From the NCBI RefSeq assembly GCF_004025965.2, contig NZ_SAYU02000010.1, positions 1 to 64,000 of the forward strand: DNA of 64,000 nt. The letters run 5' to 3'. Position 1 is the stretch's first letter. Each line of letters opens with the position of its first letter. Under the pieces are notes generated by a model. It was not told the DNA's origin and did no database searches. It saw only the letters and a list, made by a program, of their open reading frames with translations. Positions 26,497-36,498 of this stretch are shown here, piece by piece. Both the position numbers and the translations under genes were made by a program. Origin of the DNA: Phycicoccus flavus (GTDB lineage Bacteria > Actinomycetota > Actinomycetes > Actinomycetales > Dermatophilaceae).

Positions 26497-26754
26497 GTTG
26501 CTTGGCGCGCGTGAGTGACCCTGCTGGGTCCTCCACGCCCACCGCCTCGAGAAGACGAACCGCCCTCGGGCGGGGCGGCTCGGGCGAAGAGCCAGGCCCC
26601 GGTCCCACCGGGCAGACGATCCCACGGACGTGGTGCGGGTTCCCGCACGCCGCTCGTGAGCGGAGCGAGGGCGACACGCCCGACCTCGGGGGTCGGAGGC
26701 GCGAGGGACCGGCACACAGACCAGTTGGACGGCGAGAGAGAGACGGAACATCAG
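26497..26754 (+). promoter_or_regulatory. Structured leader of the S10 operon
   Basis: About 258 untranslated bases with several short stems, including CCGCC-CTCG-GGCGG (near 26563), GTGCGG-GTTC-CCGCAC (near 26634) and CCGACC-TCGGG-GGTCGG (near 26680). No clear small ORF. In E. coli L4 controls this operon through the leader; whether this one does is unknown. GAGAGAGAGACGGAAC precedes rpsJ. Confidence 0.4.
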
Positions 26755-27063
26755 ATGGCGGGACAGAAGATCCGCATCCGGTTGAAGTCGTACGACCACG
26801 AGGTCATCGACAGCTCGGCGCGCAAGATCGTCGACACCGTGACCCGGGCCGGCGCGACCGTTGTCGGCCCGGTGCCGCTGCCGACCGAGAAGAACGTGTT
26901 CTGCGTCATCCGGTCGCCGCACAAGTACAAGGACAGCCGCGAGCACTTCGAGATGCGCACGCACAAGCGCCTCATCGACATCGTCGACCCGACGCCCAAG
27001 GCCGTCGACTCGCTGATGCGCCTCGACCTCCCGGCCGACGTCAACATCGAGATCAAGCTCTGA
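26755..27063 (+). CDS. rpsJ: 30S ribosomal protein S10 (NusE)
   Basis: 102-residue 30S head protein that also acts as NusE, binding NusB and NusG to couple transcription and translation. Seen: [40 protein letters not shown], and the tRNA-site loop [17 protein letters not shown]. Standard length. First gene of the S10 operon. Confidence 0.97.
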   Translation: MAGQKIRIRLKSYDHEVIDSSARKIVDTVTRAGATVVGPVPLPTEKNVFCVIRSPHKYKDSREHFEMRTHKRLIDIVDPTPKAVDSLMRLDLPADVNIEIKL

Positions 27064-27071
27064 GGCTCGCG

Positions 27072-27728
27072 ATGACCACCACTGCCACGAAGACCCAGAA
27101 GGGTCTGCTGGGCACCAAGCTCGGCATGACCCAGGTGTGGGACGAGGACAACCGCCTCGTGCCCGTCACCGTGATCCAGGCCGGCCCGAACGTCGTGACC
27201 CAGGTCCGCGCCGCCGACACCGACGGCTACGCCGCCGTGCAGCTCGGCTTCGGCGCCATCGACCCGCGCAAGGTCACCAAGCCGCTGGCCGGTCACTTCG
27301 ACAAGGCCGGCGTCACGCCGCGCCGCTACCTCATCGAGATCCGCACCGCGGACGCCGCCGAGTACACCCTCGGCCAGGAGCTCGGTGCCGACACCTTCGA
27401 GCCCGGCTCGTCCGTCGACGTCAGCGCGACGACGAAGGGCAAGGGGTTCGCCGGCGTCATGAAGCGCCACGGCTTCCACGGCGTGTCGGCCTCGCACGGT
27501 GCCCACCGCAACCACCGCAAGCCCGGCTCGATCGGCGGGTGCGCCACCCCCGGTCGCGTCTTCAAGGGCATGCGCATGGCCGGCCGGATGGGCGGGGTGC
27601 GGCACACGACGCAGAACCTCACGATCCACGCCGTCGACGCCGACAAGGGCCTGCTGCTCGTCAAGGGCGCCGTCCCCGGTCCCCGCGGTGCGGTCGTCCT
27701 CGTCCGCTCGGCCGCGAAGGGGGCCTGA
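27072..27728 (+). CDS. rplC: 50S ribosomal protein L3
   Basis: 218-residue early-assembly protein whose long loop reaches the peptidyl transferase centre. Seen: [59 protein letters not shown] and [18 protein letters not shown] 8 bases after rpsJ. Confidence 0.97.
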   Translation: MTTTATKTQKGLLGTKLGMTQVWDEDNRLVPVTVIQAGPNVVTQVRAADTDGYAAVQLGFGAIDPRKVTKPLAGHFDKAGVTPRRYLIEIRTADAAEYTLGQELGADTFEPGSSVDVSATTKGKGFAGVMKRHGFHGVSASHGAHRNHRKPGSIGGCATPGRVFKGMRMAGRMGGVRHTTQNLTIHAVDADKGLLLVKGAVPGPRGAVVLVRSAAKGA

Positions 27729-27733
27729 CCCAC

Positions 27734-28363
27734 ATGGCTACCAAGACCCTCGACGTCACCCTCCCCTCGGAGATCTTCGACGTCCAGACCAACGTCCCGC
27801 TGATCCACCAGGTCGTCGTCGCCCAGCTCGCGGCCGCCCGCCAAGGCACGCACGCGACGAAGACGCGTGGTGAGGTCCGCGGTGGCGGTCGCAAGCCGTA
27901 CCGGCAGAAGGGCACCGGCCGCGCCCGCCAGGGCTCGACCCGCGCGCCGCAGTTCGCCGGCGGTGGCACCGTCCACGGCCCGCAGCCGCGCGACTACGCC
28001 CAGCGGACCCCGAAGAAGATGAAGGCCGCCGCCCTCCGCGGCGCCCTCTCGGACCGGGCCCGTCACGGCCGCATCCACGTCGTCGAGGCCATCGCCTCGG
28101 GTGACGCCCCCTCGACCAAGGCCGCGCGCGAGCTGTTCGCCGGCCTCACCGAGCGGCCGAACGTGCTCGTCGTCCTCGACCGGGCCGACGTCGTGTCGCT
28201 GAAGTCCGTGCGCAACCTCGCCGAGGTCCACGTGCTCGCGGTCGACCAGCTCAACACCTACGACGTGCTGTGCGCCGACGACGTCGTCTTCACCCAGGCC
28301 GCCTACGAGGCGTTCACGGGCCAGACGGTCGCCGGCAGCGGCAACGGGGAGGACCAGAAGTGA
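27734..28363 (+). CDS. rplD: 50S ribosomal protein L4
   Basis: 209-residue exit-tunnel protein. Seen: [20 protein letters not shown], the tunnel loop [20 protein letters not shown] and [20 protein letters not shown]. In E. coli L4 also represses the S10 operon. ATG five bases after rplC; stop overlaps rplW. Confidence 0.97.
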   Translation: MATKTLDVTLPSEIFDVQTNVPLIHQVVVAQLAAARQGTHATKTRGEVRGGGRKPYRQKGTGRARQGSTRAPQFAGGGTVHGPQPRDYAQRTPKKMKAAALRGALSDRARHGRIHVVEAIASGDAPSTKAARELFAGLTERPNVLVVLDRADVVSLKSVRNLAEVHVLAVDQLNTYDVLCADDVVFTQAAYEAFTGQTVAGSGNGEDQK

Positions 28364-28656
28364 GCCAGACCAAGAACCCCCGCGACATCCTCATCGCGCC
28401 GGTCGTGTCGGAGAAGTCCTACGGGCTGCTCGACGAGGGCAAGTACACCTTCCTCGTCGACCCGCGCTCGAACAAGACGGAGATCAAGATCGCCGTCGAG
28501 CAGGTCTTCGGCGTCAAGGTCGACTCGGTCCACACGATGAACCGGCAGGGCAAGTCCCGCCGCACCCGCTTCGGGGCCGGCAAGCGCAAGGACACCAAGC
28601 GCGCCATCGTCACCCTCCGCGAGGGCTCGATCGACATCTTCGGCAGCGCGGTCTGA
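28360..28656 (+). CDS. rplW: 50S ribosomal protein L23
   Basis: 98-residue protein at the tunnel exit, docking site for trigger factor and SRP. Seen: [62 protein letters not shown] start overlaps the rplD stop as GTGA. Confidence 0.96.
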   Translation: MSQTKNPRDILIAPVVSEKSYGLLDEGKYTFLVDPRSNKTEIKIAVEQVFGVKVDSVHTMNRQGKSRRTRFGAGKRKDTKRAIVTLREGSIDIFGSAV

Positions 28657-28680
28657 GAAGCGACAAAGGACTGAACAGAC

Positions 28681-29517
28681 ATGGCAATCCGTAAGTACAA
28701 GCCGACGACGCCCGGGCGTCGCGGGTCGAGCGTGGCCGACTTCGTCGAGGTCACCCGCACGACCCCCGAGAAGTCCCTCGTCCGCCCGCTGTCCAAGAGC
28801 GGCGGTCGCAACAGCAGCGGTCGCATCACGACCCGCCACATCGGTGGGGGCCACAAGCGCGCCTACCGCGTGGTCGACTTCCGTCGCCACGACAAGGACG
28901 GCATCCCCGCGAAGGTCGCGCACATCGAGTACGACCCGAACCGCACCGCGCGGATCGCGCTCCTGCACTACGCTGACGGCGAGAAGCGCTACATCCTCGC
29001 GCCGCGCGGGCTCGAGCAGGGCATGGCGATCGAGAACGGCCCCGGCGCCGACATCAAGCCCGGCAACAGCCTCCCGCTGCGCAACATCCCCACGGGTACG
29101 GTCGTCCACGCGGTCGAGCTCAAGCCCGGTGGCGGCGCGAAGATCGCCCGCTCGGCCGGGGTGCGCGTGCAGCTCGTCGCCAAGGACGGCCCGTACGCCC
29201 AGCTGCGGATGCCCTCGGGCGAAATCCGCAACGTCGACGCGCGCTGCCGCGCCACCGTCGGCGAGGTCGGCAACGCCGAGCAGTCCAACATCAACTGGGG
29301 CAAGGCCGGCCGCATGCGGTGGAAGGGCAAGCGCCCGACCGTCCGCGGTGTCGTCATGAACCCCGTCGACCACCCGCACGGTGGTGGTGAGGGCCGCACC
29401 TCCGGTGGACGCCACCCGGTGTCGCCGTGGGGCCAGCCCGAGGGCCGCACCCGTCGTCCTGGCAAGCCCAGCGACAAGCTCATCGTCCGTCGCCGCCGTA
29501 CCGGCAAGAAGCGCTGA
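28681..29517 (+). CDS. rplB: 50S ribosomal protein L2
   Basis: 278-residue core protein needed for subunit joining and peptidyl transfer. Seen: [40 protein letters not shown], and the C-terminal [20 protein letters not shown] with [17 protein letters not shown]. The His of [10 protein letters not shown] is the conserved functional residue. Confidence 0.98.
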   Translation: MAIRKYKPTTPGRRGSSVADFVEVTRTTPEKSLVRPLSKSGGRNSSGRITTRHIGGGHKRAYRVVDFRRHDKDGIPAKVAHIEYDPNRTARIALLHYADGEKRYILAPRGLEQGMAIENGPGADIKPGNSLPLRNIPTGTVVHAVELKPGGGAKIARSAGVRVQLVAKDGPYAQLRMPSGEIRNVDARCRATVGEVGNAEQSNINWGKAGRMRWKGKRPTVRGVVMNPVDHPHGGGEGRTSGGRHPVSPWGQPEGRTRRPGKPSDKLIVRRRRTGKKR

Positions 29518-29529
29518 GGAGCCTGACCC

Positions 29530-29811
29530 ATGCCTCGTAGCCTGAAGAAGGGCCCCTTCATCGACGACCACCTCCAGAAGAAGGTGGACGCCCAGAACGA
29601 AGCGGGCACGAAGAACGTCATCAAGACCTGGTCGCGCCGGTCGGTGGTCTCCCCCGACATGCTCGGCCACACCCTCGCCGTCCACGACGGCCGCAAGCAC
29701 GTCCCGGTGTTCGTCACCGAGGCGATGGTCGGCCACAAGCTCGGCGAGTTCGCACCGACGCGGACCTTCAAGGGTCACGTCAAGGACGACAAGAAGGGGC
29801 GTCGTCGCTGA
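29530..29811 (+). CDS. rpsS: 30S ribosomal protein S19
   Basis: 93-residue head protein in the intersubunit bridge region. Seen: [60 protein letters not shown]. Stop overlaps rplV as TGATG. Confidence 0.97.
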   Translation: MPRSLKKGPFIDDHLQKKVDAQNEAGTKNVIKTWSRRSVVSPDMLGHTLAVHDGRKHVPVFVTEAMVGHKLGEFAPTRTFKGHVKDDKKGRRR

Positions 29812-30206
29812 TGGCCACCGAGACCACCACCGTCGAGTCGCGGGCGGTCGCCCGCCACGTGCGGATCACGCCGATGAAGGCGCGCCGGGTCGTCGACCTC
29901 ATCCGCGGCAAGAACGCCGCCGAGGCCGTGTCGGTCCTGCGCTTCGCCCCCCAGGGCGCGAGCGAGCAGGTCCGCAAGGTCCTCGAGTCCGCGATCGCCA
30001 ACGCCCGCGTCCGCGCCGACGCCACGGCCGAGCGGTTCGACGAGCGCGAGCTCGTCGTCGCCAAGGCCTTCGTCGACGAGGGTCCCACGATGAAGCGGTT
30101 CCGCCCCCGGGCGCAGGGCCGCGCCAGCCGGATCAACAAGCGCACGAGCCACATCACCGTGGTCGTCGCCCCCAAGCCCACGACCCAGAACGGAGGCACT
30201 CGCTGA
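29811..30206 (+). CDS. rplV: 50S ribosomal protein L22
   Basis: 131-residue exit-tunnel protein. Seen: [35 protein letters not shown] and the tunnel hairpin [20 protein letters not shown]. The macrolide-contact hairpin looks wild type. Coupled to rpsS and rpsC by overlapping stop/start codons. Confidence 0.97.
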   Translation: MATETTTVESRAVARHVRITPMKARRVVDLIRGKNAAEAVSVLRFAPQGASEQVRKVLESAIANARVRADATAERFDERELVVAKAFVDEGPTMKRFRPRAQGRASRINKRTSHITVVVAPKPTTQNGGTR

Positions 30207-31000
30207 TGGGCCAGAAGGTCAACCCGCACGGCTTCCGTCTCGGGATCACCACGGACCACAAGAGCCGCTGGTTCGCCGACTCCACCAAGGAGGGTCAGCG
30301 CTACCGCGACTACGTCAAGGAGGACGTGGCGATCCGCAAGCTCATGTCCACGGGCATGGACCGCGCCGGCATCGCCCGCGTCGACATCGAGCGCACCCGG
30401 GACCGGGTCCGCGTCGACATCCACACCGCGCGTCCGGGCATCGTCATCGGCCGCCGCGGCGCCGAGGCCGACCGCCTGCGCGGCGAGCTCGAGAAGCTCA
30501 CCGGCAAGCAGGTCCAGCTGAACATCCTCGAGGTCAAGAACCCCGAGCAGGAGGCCCAGCTCGTCGCGCAGGGCATCGCCGAGCAGCTGTCGGCCCGTGT
30601 CTCCTTCCGCCGCGCCATGCGCAAGGGCATGCAGTCCGCCACCCGCGCCGGCGCCAAGGGCATCCGGGTCCAGGTCTCCGGCCGTCTCGGCGGCGCCGAG
30701 ATGAGCCGCACCGAGTTCTACCGCGAGGGCCGGGTGCCGCTGCACACGCTCCGCGCGCAGATCGACTACGGCCTGTACGAGGCCAAGACCACCTTCGGGC
30801 GCATCGGCGTCAAGGTGTGGATCTACAAGGGCGACATGACCGCGCGCGAGCTCGCGGCCCAGCAGGCCACCGCGCCGCGCCAGGGTCGTGGACCGCGTCG
30901 TGACGGCGCCGACCGCCCCGCCCGGGCCCGCCGGAACGCCCCCGCCGCCGCGGAGGGCCAGACCGAGCAGGCCCCGGCCGCGAAGACCGAGGAGTCCTGA
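30206..31000 (+). CDS. rpsC: 30S ribosomal protein S3
   Basis: 264-residue mRNA entry-channel protein. Seen: [20 protein letters not shown], the KH domain with [20 protein letters not shown], and [20 protein letters not shown]. Residues from about 225 on ([10 protein letters not shown]... to the end) are a basic then Ala/Glu-rich tail beyond the E. coli length (233), usual in Actinobacteria. Confidence 0.97.
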   Translation: MGQKVNPHGFRLGITTDHKSRWFADSTKEGQRYRDYVKEDVAIRKLMSTGMDRAGIARVDIERTRDRVRVDIHTARPGIVIGRRGAEADRLRGELEKLTGKQVQLNILEVKNPEQEAQLVAQGIAEQLSARVSFRRAMRKGMQSATRAGAKGIRVQVSGRLGGAEMSRTEFYREGRVPLHTLRAQIDYGLYEAKTTFGRIGVKVWIYKGDMTARELAAQQATAPRQGRGPRRDGADRPARARRNAPAAAEGQTEQAPAAKTEES

Positions 31001-31002
31001 CC

Positions 31003-31422
31003 ATGCTGATTCCCCGACGGGTGAAGCACCGCAAGCAGCACCACCCCGGACGCTCCGGGATGGCCAAGGGCGGCACGACCCTCGCGTTCGGTGACTACGG
31101 GATCCAGGCGCTCTCGCCGGCCTACGTCACGAACCGGCAGATCGAGTCCGCCCGTATCGCCATGACGCGGTACATCAAGCGTGGCGGAAAGGTCTGGATC
31201 AACATCTACCCGGACCGTCCGCTGACCAAGAAGCCGGCCGAGACCCGCATGGGCTCCGGCAAGGGCTCGCCCGAGTGGTGGGTGGCCAACGTCAAGCCCG
31301 GCCGGATCATGTTCGAGCTCTCCGGTGTCCCGGAGGACGTCGCGCGCGAGGCCATGCGCCTCGCCATGCACAAGCTGCCGATGAAGTGCCGCTTCGTCCA
31401 GCGTGAGGGTGGTGAGTACTGA
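31003..31422 (+). CDS. rplP: 50S ribosomal protein L16
   Basis: 139-residue late-assembly protein positioning A-site tRNA. Seen: [60 protein letters not shown]. Stop overlaps rpmC. Confidence 0.97.
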   Translation: MLIPRRVKHRKQHHPGRSGMAKGGTTLAFGDYGIQALSPAYVTNRQIESARIAMTRYIKRGGKVWINIYPDRPLTKKPAETRMGSGKGSPEWWVANVKPGRIMFELSGVPEDVAREAMRLAMHKLPMKCRFVQREGGEY

Positions 31423-31658
31423 TGGCAGTCGGTTCCAAGGACCTGAGCCCGAAGGAGCTGCGCGGCTTCGAGGACGACCGGTTGGTCGACGAGCTGCGCA
31501 AGGCCAAGGAGGAGCTGTTCAACCTCCGGTTCCAGTCGGCCACCGGCCAGCTGGACAACCACGGCCGGCTGCGCGCCGTCCGGAAGGACATCGCCCGCAT
31601 CTACACCGAGATGCGGGAGCGCGAGCTCGGCATCGGCGTGAAGGGTGGAGCGAAGTGA
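31422..31658 (+). CDS. rpmC: 50S ribosomal protein L29
   Basis: 78-residue two-helix protein near the tunnel exit. Seen: [60 protein letters not shown]. Stop overlaps rpsQ as GTGA. Confidence 0.95.
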   Translation: MAVGSKDLSPKELRGFEDDRLVDELRKAKEELFNLRFQSATGQLDNHGRLRAVRKDIARIYTEMRERELGIGVKGGAK

Positions 31659-31942
31659 GCGAGACGACGAAGGACGAGATGACCGGCACCGACCGCAGCT
31701 ACCGCAAGACCCGTCAGGGCTACGTGGTGAGCGACAAGATGGACAAGACCGTCGTCGTCGAGGTCGAGGACCGCGTCAAGCACGCCCTCTACGGCAAGGT
31801 GCTGCGCCGCTCGAGCAAGGTGAAGGCGCACGACGAGGGCAACAGCGCCGGCGTCGGCGACCGCGTCCTCATCATGGAGACCCGACCGCTGTCCGCCACC
31901 AAGCGCTGGCGCGTCGTCGAGGTCCTCGAGAAGGCCAAGTAA
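31655..31942 (+). CDS. rpsQ: 30S ribosomal protein S17
   Basis: 95-residue primary 16S-binding protein. Seen: [40 protein letters not shown], and [20 protein letters not shown]. The first 15 residues are an acidic extension. GTG at 31655 overlaps the rpmC stop; an in-frame ATG at residue 9 is an alternative start. Confidence 0.95.
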   Translation: MSETTKDEMTGTDRSYRKTRQGYVVSDKMDKTVVVEVEDRVKHALYGKVLRRSSKVKAHDEGNSAGVGDRVLIMETRPLSATKRWRVVEVLEKAK

Positions 31943-31947
31943 TGCCC

Positions 31948-32016
31948 TGCGGGGGCGCGTGCGCCCCCGCAACCCCAAGGCCCCCGTTCGGCCAGGCTCC
32001 GCCCCCGCGGGCGGAG
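31948..32016 (+). terminator. Two consecutive hairpins between rpsQ and rplN
   Basis: First stem TGCGGGGGC...GCCCCCGCA (31948-31971). Second stem CTCCGCCC (31997-32004), loop CCGC, GGGCGGAG (32009-32016). They occupy the only sizeable gap between rpmC and rplX and may partially terminate transcription or direct mRNA processing at the S10/spc boundary. Confidence 0.5.
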
Positions 32017-32043
32017 AACCAGCACGACATCTAGGAGATAACA

Positions 32044-32412
32044 GTGATCCAGCAGGAGTCGCGACTGCGAGTCGCCGACAACACCGGTGCGAAGGAGATC
32101 CTCTGCATCCGTGTTCTCGGTGGCTCCGGTCGTCGGTACGCCGGTATCGGCGACACGATCGTCGCCACCGTCAAGGACGCGATCCCGGGCGGCAACGTCA
32201 AGAAGGGCGACGTCGTCAAGGCGGTCGTCGTGCGGACCAAGAAGGAGCGCCGTCGCGCCGACGGGTCCTACATCCGCTTCGACGAGAACGCCGCGGTGAT
32301 CCTCCGAGGCGATGGCGACCCGCGCGGCACGCGCATCTTCGGCCCCGTCGGCCGCGAGCTGCGCGAGAAGCGCTTCATGAAGATCATCAGCCTGGCGCCG
32401 GAGGTGCTCTGA
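32044..32412 (+). CDS. rplN: 50S ribosomal protein L14
   Basis: 122-residue protein at the intersubunit face. Seen: [63 protein letters not shown] start with TAGGAGATAACA upstream. First gene of the spc segment. Confidence 0.97.
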   Translation: MIQQESRLRVADNTGAKEILCIRVLGGSGRRYAGIGDTIVATVKDAIPGGNVKKGDVVKAVVVRTKKERRRADGSYIRFDENAAVILRGDGDPRGTRIFGPVGRELREKRFMKIISLAPEVL

Positions 32413-32414
32413 CC

Positions 32415-32759
32415 ATGGCCACGAAGATCAAGAAGGGCGACACCGTCCAGGTGCTCGCCGGCAAGGACAAGGGCAGCACCGGCAAGGTCATCGCCGTCGA
32501 CCGGGAGCGCGGACGCGTCACCGTCGAGGGCGTCAACCGGGTGACCCGGCACACCAAGGCCGGCGAGTCCAGCCGCGGCAGCCGCACCGGTGGCCTCGTC
32601 GTCCAGGAGGCGCCGGTCCACGTGAGCAACGTGGCCGTCGTCGACCCGTCGGACAAGAAGCCCACCCGCGTCAAGACCCGCGTCGAGACCGTCGAGCGCG
32701 ACGGCCGCCAGAAGGCGAGCCGCGTCCGCGTCGGCGTGCGCTCGGGCAAGGACCTGTGA
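32415..32759 (+). CDS. rplX: 50S ribosomal protein L24
   Basis: 114-residue assembly initiator with a KOW motif: [20 protein letters not shown] then [18 protein letters not shown]. Two bases after rplN. Standard length plus a slightly longer basic tail. Confidence 0.96.
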   Translation: MATKIKKGDTVQVLAGKDKGSTGKVIAVDRERGRVTVEGVNRVTRHTKAGESSRGSRTGGLVVQEAPVHVSNVAVVDPSDKKPTRVKTRVETVERDGRQKASRVRVGVRSGKDL

Positions 32760-32764
32760 GAGAG

Positions 32765-33325
32765 ATGGCAGACACCGCGACCAAGCCCCGCCTCAAGGCG
32801 CGCTACCAGGACGAGATCAAGTCCACGCTCCGGGACCAGTTCGGCTACCCGAACGTCATGCAGGTCCCCGGCGTGACCAAGGTCGTCGTCAACATGGGTG
32901 TCGGCGACGCCGCCAAGGACAGCAAGCTCATCGAGGGTGCCGTCCGTGACCTCACGGCGATCACCGGCCAGAAGCCGGTCGTCACCCGGGCCCGCAAGTC
33001 CATCGCCCAGTTCAAGCTGCGGGAGGGCATGCCCATCGGCACGCACACGACCCTGCGCGGCGACCGGATGTGGGAGTTCCTCGACCGGCTCGTCACCATC
33101 GCCCTGCCGCGCATCCGCGACTTCCGCGGGCTGTCGCCCAAGCAGTTCGACGGACGCGGCAACTACACCTTCGGTCTCACCGAGCAGTCGATGTTCCACG
33201 AGATCGACCAGGACAGGATCGACCGCGTCCGCGGCATGGACATCACGGTCGTCACGACCGCGACGAACGACGACGAGGGTCGTGCGCTGCTCAAGGCGCT
33301 CGGCTTCCCGTTCAAGGAGAACTGA
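32765..33325 (+). CDS. rplE: 50S ribosomal protein L5
   Basis: 186-residue protein of the central protuberance contacting 5S rRNA and S13. Seen: [83 protein letters not shown] 32765 chosen; a GTG at 32756 overlapping the rplX stop would add three residues. Confidence 0.96.
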   Translation: MADTATKPRLKARYQDEIKSTLRDQFGYPNVMQVPGVTKVVVNMGVGDAAKDSKLIEGAVRDLTAITGQKPVVTRARKSIAQFKLREGMPIGTHTTLRGDRMWEFLDRLVTIALPRIRDFRGLSPKQFDGRGNYTFGLTEQSMFHEIDQDRIDRVRGMDITVVTTATNDDEGRALLKALGFPFKEN

Positions 33326-33326
33326 G

Positions 33327-33512
33327 ATGGCCAAGACCGCGCTGGTCAACAAGTCCAACAAGAAGCAGAAGTTCGGGGTCCGGGCCTACACGCGCTGCCA
33401 GCGCTGCGGCCGCCCGCACTCGGTCTACCGCAAGTTCGGCCTGTGCCGGATCTGCCTGCGGGAGATGGCCCACCGCGGCGAGCTCCCCGGCGTGACCAAG
33501 AGCAGCTGGTAA
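33327..33512 (+). CDS. rpsZ: 30S ribosomal protein S14 type Z (zinc-binding)
   Basis: 61-residue S14 of the zinc form. The cysteines are in [10 protein letters not shown] and [10 protein letters not shown] (CxxC-x12-CxxC). Start [20 protein letters not shown]. One base after the rplE stop. The zinc-free paralogue is not in the window. Confidence 0.97.
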   Translation: MAKTALVNKSNKKQKFGVRAYTRCQRCGRPHSVYRKFGLCRICLREMAHRGELPGVTKSSW

Positions 33513-33572
33513 CAGACCCCCGCCGCACTCCCGCGGCACCCCCACGACCACACCATCTACATCGCAGGTCCG

Positions 33573-33590
33573 CCCGGCCGCACGGCCGGG
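33573..33590 (+). promoter_or_regulatory. Hairpin between rpsZ and rpsH
   Basis: CCCGGCC (33573-33579), loop GCAC, GGCCGGG (33584-33590), directly followed by AGGAAACCGC. In E. coli S8 represses the spc operon from a site near here; this stem does not obviously copy the S8-binding helix. Confidence 0.4.
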
Positions 33591-33624
33591 AGGAAACCGC
33601 GGTGAGAGAGGGCGGAGAAGCCCA

Positions 33625-34023
33625 ATGACCATGACAGACCCGATCGCGGACATGTTGACCCGCGTCCGGAACGCCAACTCGGCGCACAAGGACACCGTCT
33701 CCATGCCGTTCTCGAAGCTCAAGAGCCACATCGCCGAGATCCTCGAGGCCGAGGGCTACATCGCCGGCTGGACCGTCGAGGACGCCGAGGTGGGCAAGAC
33801 CCTCACGGTGAACCTCAAGTACGGCCCCAACCGGGAGCGCTCCATCGCCGGCCTGCGCCGCGTGAGCAAGCCCGGCCTGCGCGTGTACGCCAAGTCCACG
33901 AACCTGCCGAGGGTGCTCGGCGGGCTCGGCGTCGCGATCATCTCGACGTCCTCCGGCCTGCTCACCGACAAGCAGGCCGCCAACAAGGGTGTGGGTGGGG
34001 AAGTCCTCGCCTACGTCTGGTAA
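33625..34023 (+). CDS. rpsH: 30S ribosomal protein S8
   Basis: 132-residue primary 16S-binding protein. Seen: [40 protein letters not shown], and the RNA-binding [15 protein letters not shown] 33625 has GGAG seven bases upstream; ATG 33631 is an alternative. Confidence 0.96.
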   Translation: MTMTDPIADMLTRVRNANSAHKDTVSMPFSKLKSHIAEILEAEGYIAGWTVEDAEVGKTLTVNLKYGPNRERSIAGLRRVSKPGLRVYAKSTNLPRVLGGLGVAIISTSSGLLTDKQAANKGVGGEVLAYVW

Positions 34024-34035
34024 GGGGTAGCAGCC

Positions 34036-34572
34036 ATGTCGCGAATCGGACGTCTCCCCGTCACCGTCCCCTCCGGTGTCGACGTGACCATCGACGGTCA
34101 GCACGTCACCGTGAAGGGCCCCAAGGGCGAGCTCTCCCACCTCGTCGCCACGCCGATCACGGTCGAGCAGGCCGACGGCACCGTCGAGGTCAAGCGGCCG
34201 GACGACGAGCGCGAGTCGCGCTCGCTCCACGGCCTCACCCGCTCGCTCATCAACAACATGGTGCTCGGCGTCACCCAGGGCTACGAGAAGAAGCTGGAGA
34301 TCCACGGCACCGGGTACCGCGTGCTCGCCCGGGGCTCCAACCTCGAGTTCGCCCTCGGCTACTCGCACTCGATCACCGTCGAGCCGCCGGCCGGGATCAC
34401 CTTCACCGTCGAGAACCCCACCCGGTTCACGGTCCAGGGGATCGACAAGCAGCTCGTCGGCGAGGTCGCCGCGAACATCCGCAAGCTCCGCAAGCCCGAC
34501 CCGTACAAGGGCAAGGGCGTCCGCTACGCGGACGAGCGCATCCGCCGCAAGGTCGGGAAGGCTGGTAAGTAA
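34036..34572 (+). CDS. rplF: 50S ribosomal protein L6
   Basis: 178-residue protein near the sarcin-ricin loop. Seen: [46 protein letters not shown] and the C-terminal [20 protein letters not shown]. Standard length. Confidence 0.97.
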   Translation: MSRIGRLPVTVPSGVDVTIDGQHVTVKGPKGELSHLVATPITVEQADGTVEVKRPDDERESRSLHGLTRSLINNMVLGVTQGYEKKLEIHGTGYRVLARGSNLEFALGYSHSITVEPPAGITFTVENPTRFTVQGIDKQLVGEVAANIRKLRKPDPYKGKGVRYADERIRRKVGKAGK

Positions 34573-34575
34573 CCG

Positions 34576-34950
34576 ATGGCACTCATCACCAAGCGCGCCA
34601 AGGGCAAGACGGCCGCCCGCACCCGTCGGCACGTCCGCGTCCGCAAGCAGGTCACCGGCACCGCGGTCCGTCCGCGCCTCGTCGTGACCCGCTCCGCCCG
34701 CCACGTCTTCGTCCAGGTCGTCGACGACACCGCCGGCACCACCGTCGCGTCCGCGTCGACGATGGAGGCCGACCTGCGCTCCTTCGACGGTGACAAGGTC
34801 GCCAAGGCCAAGAAGGTCGGCGAGCTCGTCGCCGAGCGGGCCAAGGCCGCCGGCGTCGAGGCCGTCGTGTTCGACCGCGGGGGCAACAAGTACCACGGCC
34901 GCGTCGCCGCCATCGCGGACGGCGCTCGGGACGGAGGGCTGTCGCTGTGA
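34576..34950 (+). CDS. rplR: 50S ribosomal protein L18
   Basis: 124-residue 5S rRNA-binding protein. Seen: [60 protein letters not shown]. Three bases after rplF. Confidence 0.97.
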   Translation: MALITKRAKGKTAARTRRHVRVRKQVTGTAVRPRLVVTRSARHVFVQVVDDTAGTTVASASTMEADLRSFDGDKVAKAKKVGELVAERAKAAGVEAVVFDRGGNKYHGRVAAIADGARDGGLSL

Positions 34951-34993
34951 TCGCTCCCCGGACCACCACGAACGTCGAGAAGAGGAACATCTG

Positions 34994-35638
34994 ATGCCAG
35001 GACCCCAGCGTCGAGGCACCCAGACCGGTCCCAACGACCGCAACAACGACCGTCGCGGCGGCCGCGACGACCGTCGCGGCGGGCGTGACGGTCGGGACGC
35101 CGAGAAGAACCAGTACCTCGAGCGCGTCGTGACCATCAACCGCGTCGCCAAGGTCGTCAAGGGCGGCCGGCGGTTCAGCTTCACCGCGCTCGTCGTCGTC
35201 GGTGACGGCGACGGCACCGTGGGCGTCGGCTACGGCAAGGCCAAGGAGGTGCCCGCGGCGATCGCCAAGGGTGTCGAGGAGGCGAAGAAGAACTTCTTCC
35301 GCGTCCCCCGCATCCAGGGCACCATCCCCCACCCCGTCCAGGGTGAGGCCGCCGCCGGTGTCGTCATGCTCCGCCCCGCCAGCCCCGGTACCGGTGTCAT
35401 CGCCGGTGGCCCGGTCCGTGCGGTGCTCGAGTGCGCCGGCATCCACGACGTGCTGTCCAAGAGCCTCGGCTCGGACAACGCGATCAACATCGTCCACGCG
35501 ACCGTCGAGGCCCTGCGCGGCCTGGAGCGCCCGGAGGCCGTCGCGGCCCGCCGCGGGCTCCCCGTCGACCAGGTCGCCCCGGCCGCCATGCTGCGGGCCC
35601 AGGCCGCCGGTCTGGCCGAGGCGAAGGCGGGTGCGTGA
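34994..35638 (+). CDS. rpsE: 30S ribosomal protein S5
   Basis: 214-residue fidelity protein at the mRNA entry. Residues 14-36 are an unusual Asn/Asp/Arg/Gly-rich stretch ([18 protein letters not shown]) common to actinobacterial S5. The S5 core starts at [20 protein letters not shown], with [20 protein letters not shown] and [18 protein letters not shown]. Stop overlaps rpmD as TGATG. Confidence 0.97.
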   Translation: MPGPQRRGTQTGPNDRNNDRRGGRDDRRGGRDGRDAEKNQYLERVVTINRVAKVVKGGRRFSFTALVVVGDGDGTVGVGYGKAKEVPAAIAKGVEEAKKNFFRVPRIQGTIPHPVQGEAAAGVVMLRPASPGTGVIAGGPVRAVLECAGIHDVLSKSLGSDNAINIVHATVEALRGLERPEAVAARRGLPVDQVAPAAMLRAQAAGLAEAKAGA

Positions 35639-35820
35639 TGGGTCGTCTCAAGGTCACCCAGACCCGGTCCGGCATCGGAGGGAAGCAGAACCAGCGGAAC
35701 ACGCTGCGCTCCCTCGGCCTGAAGCGGATCGGTGACGTCGTCGTCAAGGAGGACCGCCCCGAGATCCGCGGCATGGTCCGCACGGTCACGCACCTCGTGG
35801 CCGTCGAGGAGGTTGAGTGA
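35638..35820 (+). CDS. rpmD: 50S ribosomal protein L30
   Basis: 60-residue protein: [59 protein letters not shown] overlaps the rpsE stop; its stop overlaps rplO. Confidence 0.95.
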   Translation: MGRLKVTQTRSGIGGKQNQRNTLRSLGLKRIGDVVVKEDRPEIRGMVRTVTHLVAVEEVE

Positions 35821-36320
35821 GCATGGCCGACACCACGGCCGACACCACGTCGGACAAGGTCGCGACGCGTCAGGCGTCCGCGCTGAAGGTCCACCACCTG
35901 CGCCCGGCCCCGGGTGCCAAGTCCGCCAAGGTCCGCGTGGGCCGTGGTGAGGGTGGCAAGCGCGGCAAGACCGCCGGTCGCGGCACCAAGGGCACCAAGG
36001 CCCGCTACCAGGTGCCCGCGGGCTTCCAGGGCGGCACGACGCCGCTGCACATGCGGTTCCCGAAGCTCCGCGGCTTCAAGAACCCGTTCAAGACCGAGTA
36101 CCAGGTCGTGAACCTCGACAAGCTGTCCGCGCTCTACCCCGACGGTGGGGACGTGACGGTCGAGGACCTCGTGGCCAAGGGCGCCGTCCGCGACGGTCAC
36201 CCGGTCAAGGTCCTCGGCACGGGCGAGATCGGCGTCAAGGTCGCCGTGACCGCCCACGCGTTCTCGGCCAGCGCCAAGGACAAGATCGAGGCGGCGGGCG
36301 GTTCGGCGACCACCGCCTGA
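35817..36320 (+). CDS. rplO: 50S ribosomal protein L15
   Basis: 167-residue late-assembly protein. After a 20-residue acidic/Thr-rich extension come [20 protein letters not shown], the Gly-rich [40 protein letters not shown], and the C-terminal globular domain. GTG at 35817 overlaps the rpmD stop; ATG 35823 is an alternative start. Confidence 0.95.
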   Translation: MSMADTTADTTSDKVATRQASALKVHHLRPAPGAKSAKVRVGRGEGGKRGKTAGRGTKGTKARYQVPAGFQGGTTPLHMRFPKLRGFKNPFKTEYQVVNLDKLSALYPDGGDVTVEDLVAKGAVRDGHPVKVLGTGEIGVKVAVTAHAFSASAKDKIEAAGGSATTA

Positions 36321-36342
36321 GCCCCCACCATGACCGCGGGTC

Positions 36343-36382
36343 GCAGGGCCTGCTCCGACCGACCGGTCGGAGCCGGCCCTGC
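36343..36382 (+). terminator. Terminator after rplO
   Basis: GCAGGGCC (36343-36350) and GCTCCGACC (36352-36360) pair with GGTCGGAGC (36365-36373) and GGCCCTGC (36375-36382), one T/C mismatch, loop GACC. Seventeen pairs in all, so secY probably relies on its own promoter. Confidence 0.8.
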
Positions 36383-36405
36383 GCCGCGTTCACCCCGCCG
36401 CTGCG

Positions 36406-36436
36406 TTCCGGGTGTCCCGGGACCGGCAGGTATGTT
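36406..36436 (+). promoter_or_regulatory. Candidate secY promoter
   Basis: TATGTT (36431-36436) is a good -10. TTCCGG (36406-36411) at a 19-base spacing is a weak -35. Placed just after the rplO terminator and 63 bases before the secY start. Confidence 0.4.
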
Positions 36437-36498
36437 GTGACGGATCGCTGACGACGCGGTCACCGACGACGTTCGGGACCGCACTCCTGGAGGACCCT

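Noticed and set aside
24529-26964. 811-residue fusion of the MFS transporter with upstream sequence
   Set aside because: The frame extends upstream over the ArsR-type gene only because of missing stops; the GTG at 25773 with GTGA overlap and the family N-terminus give the true protein.
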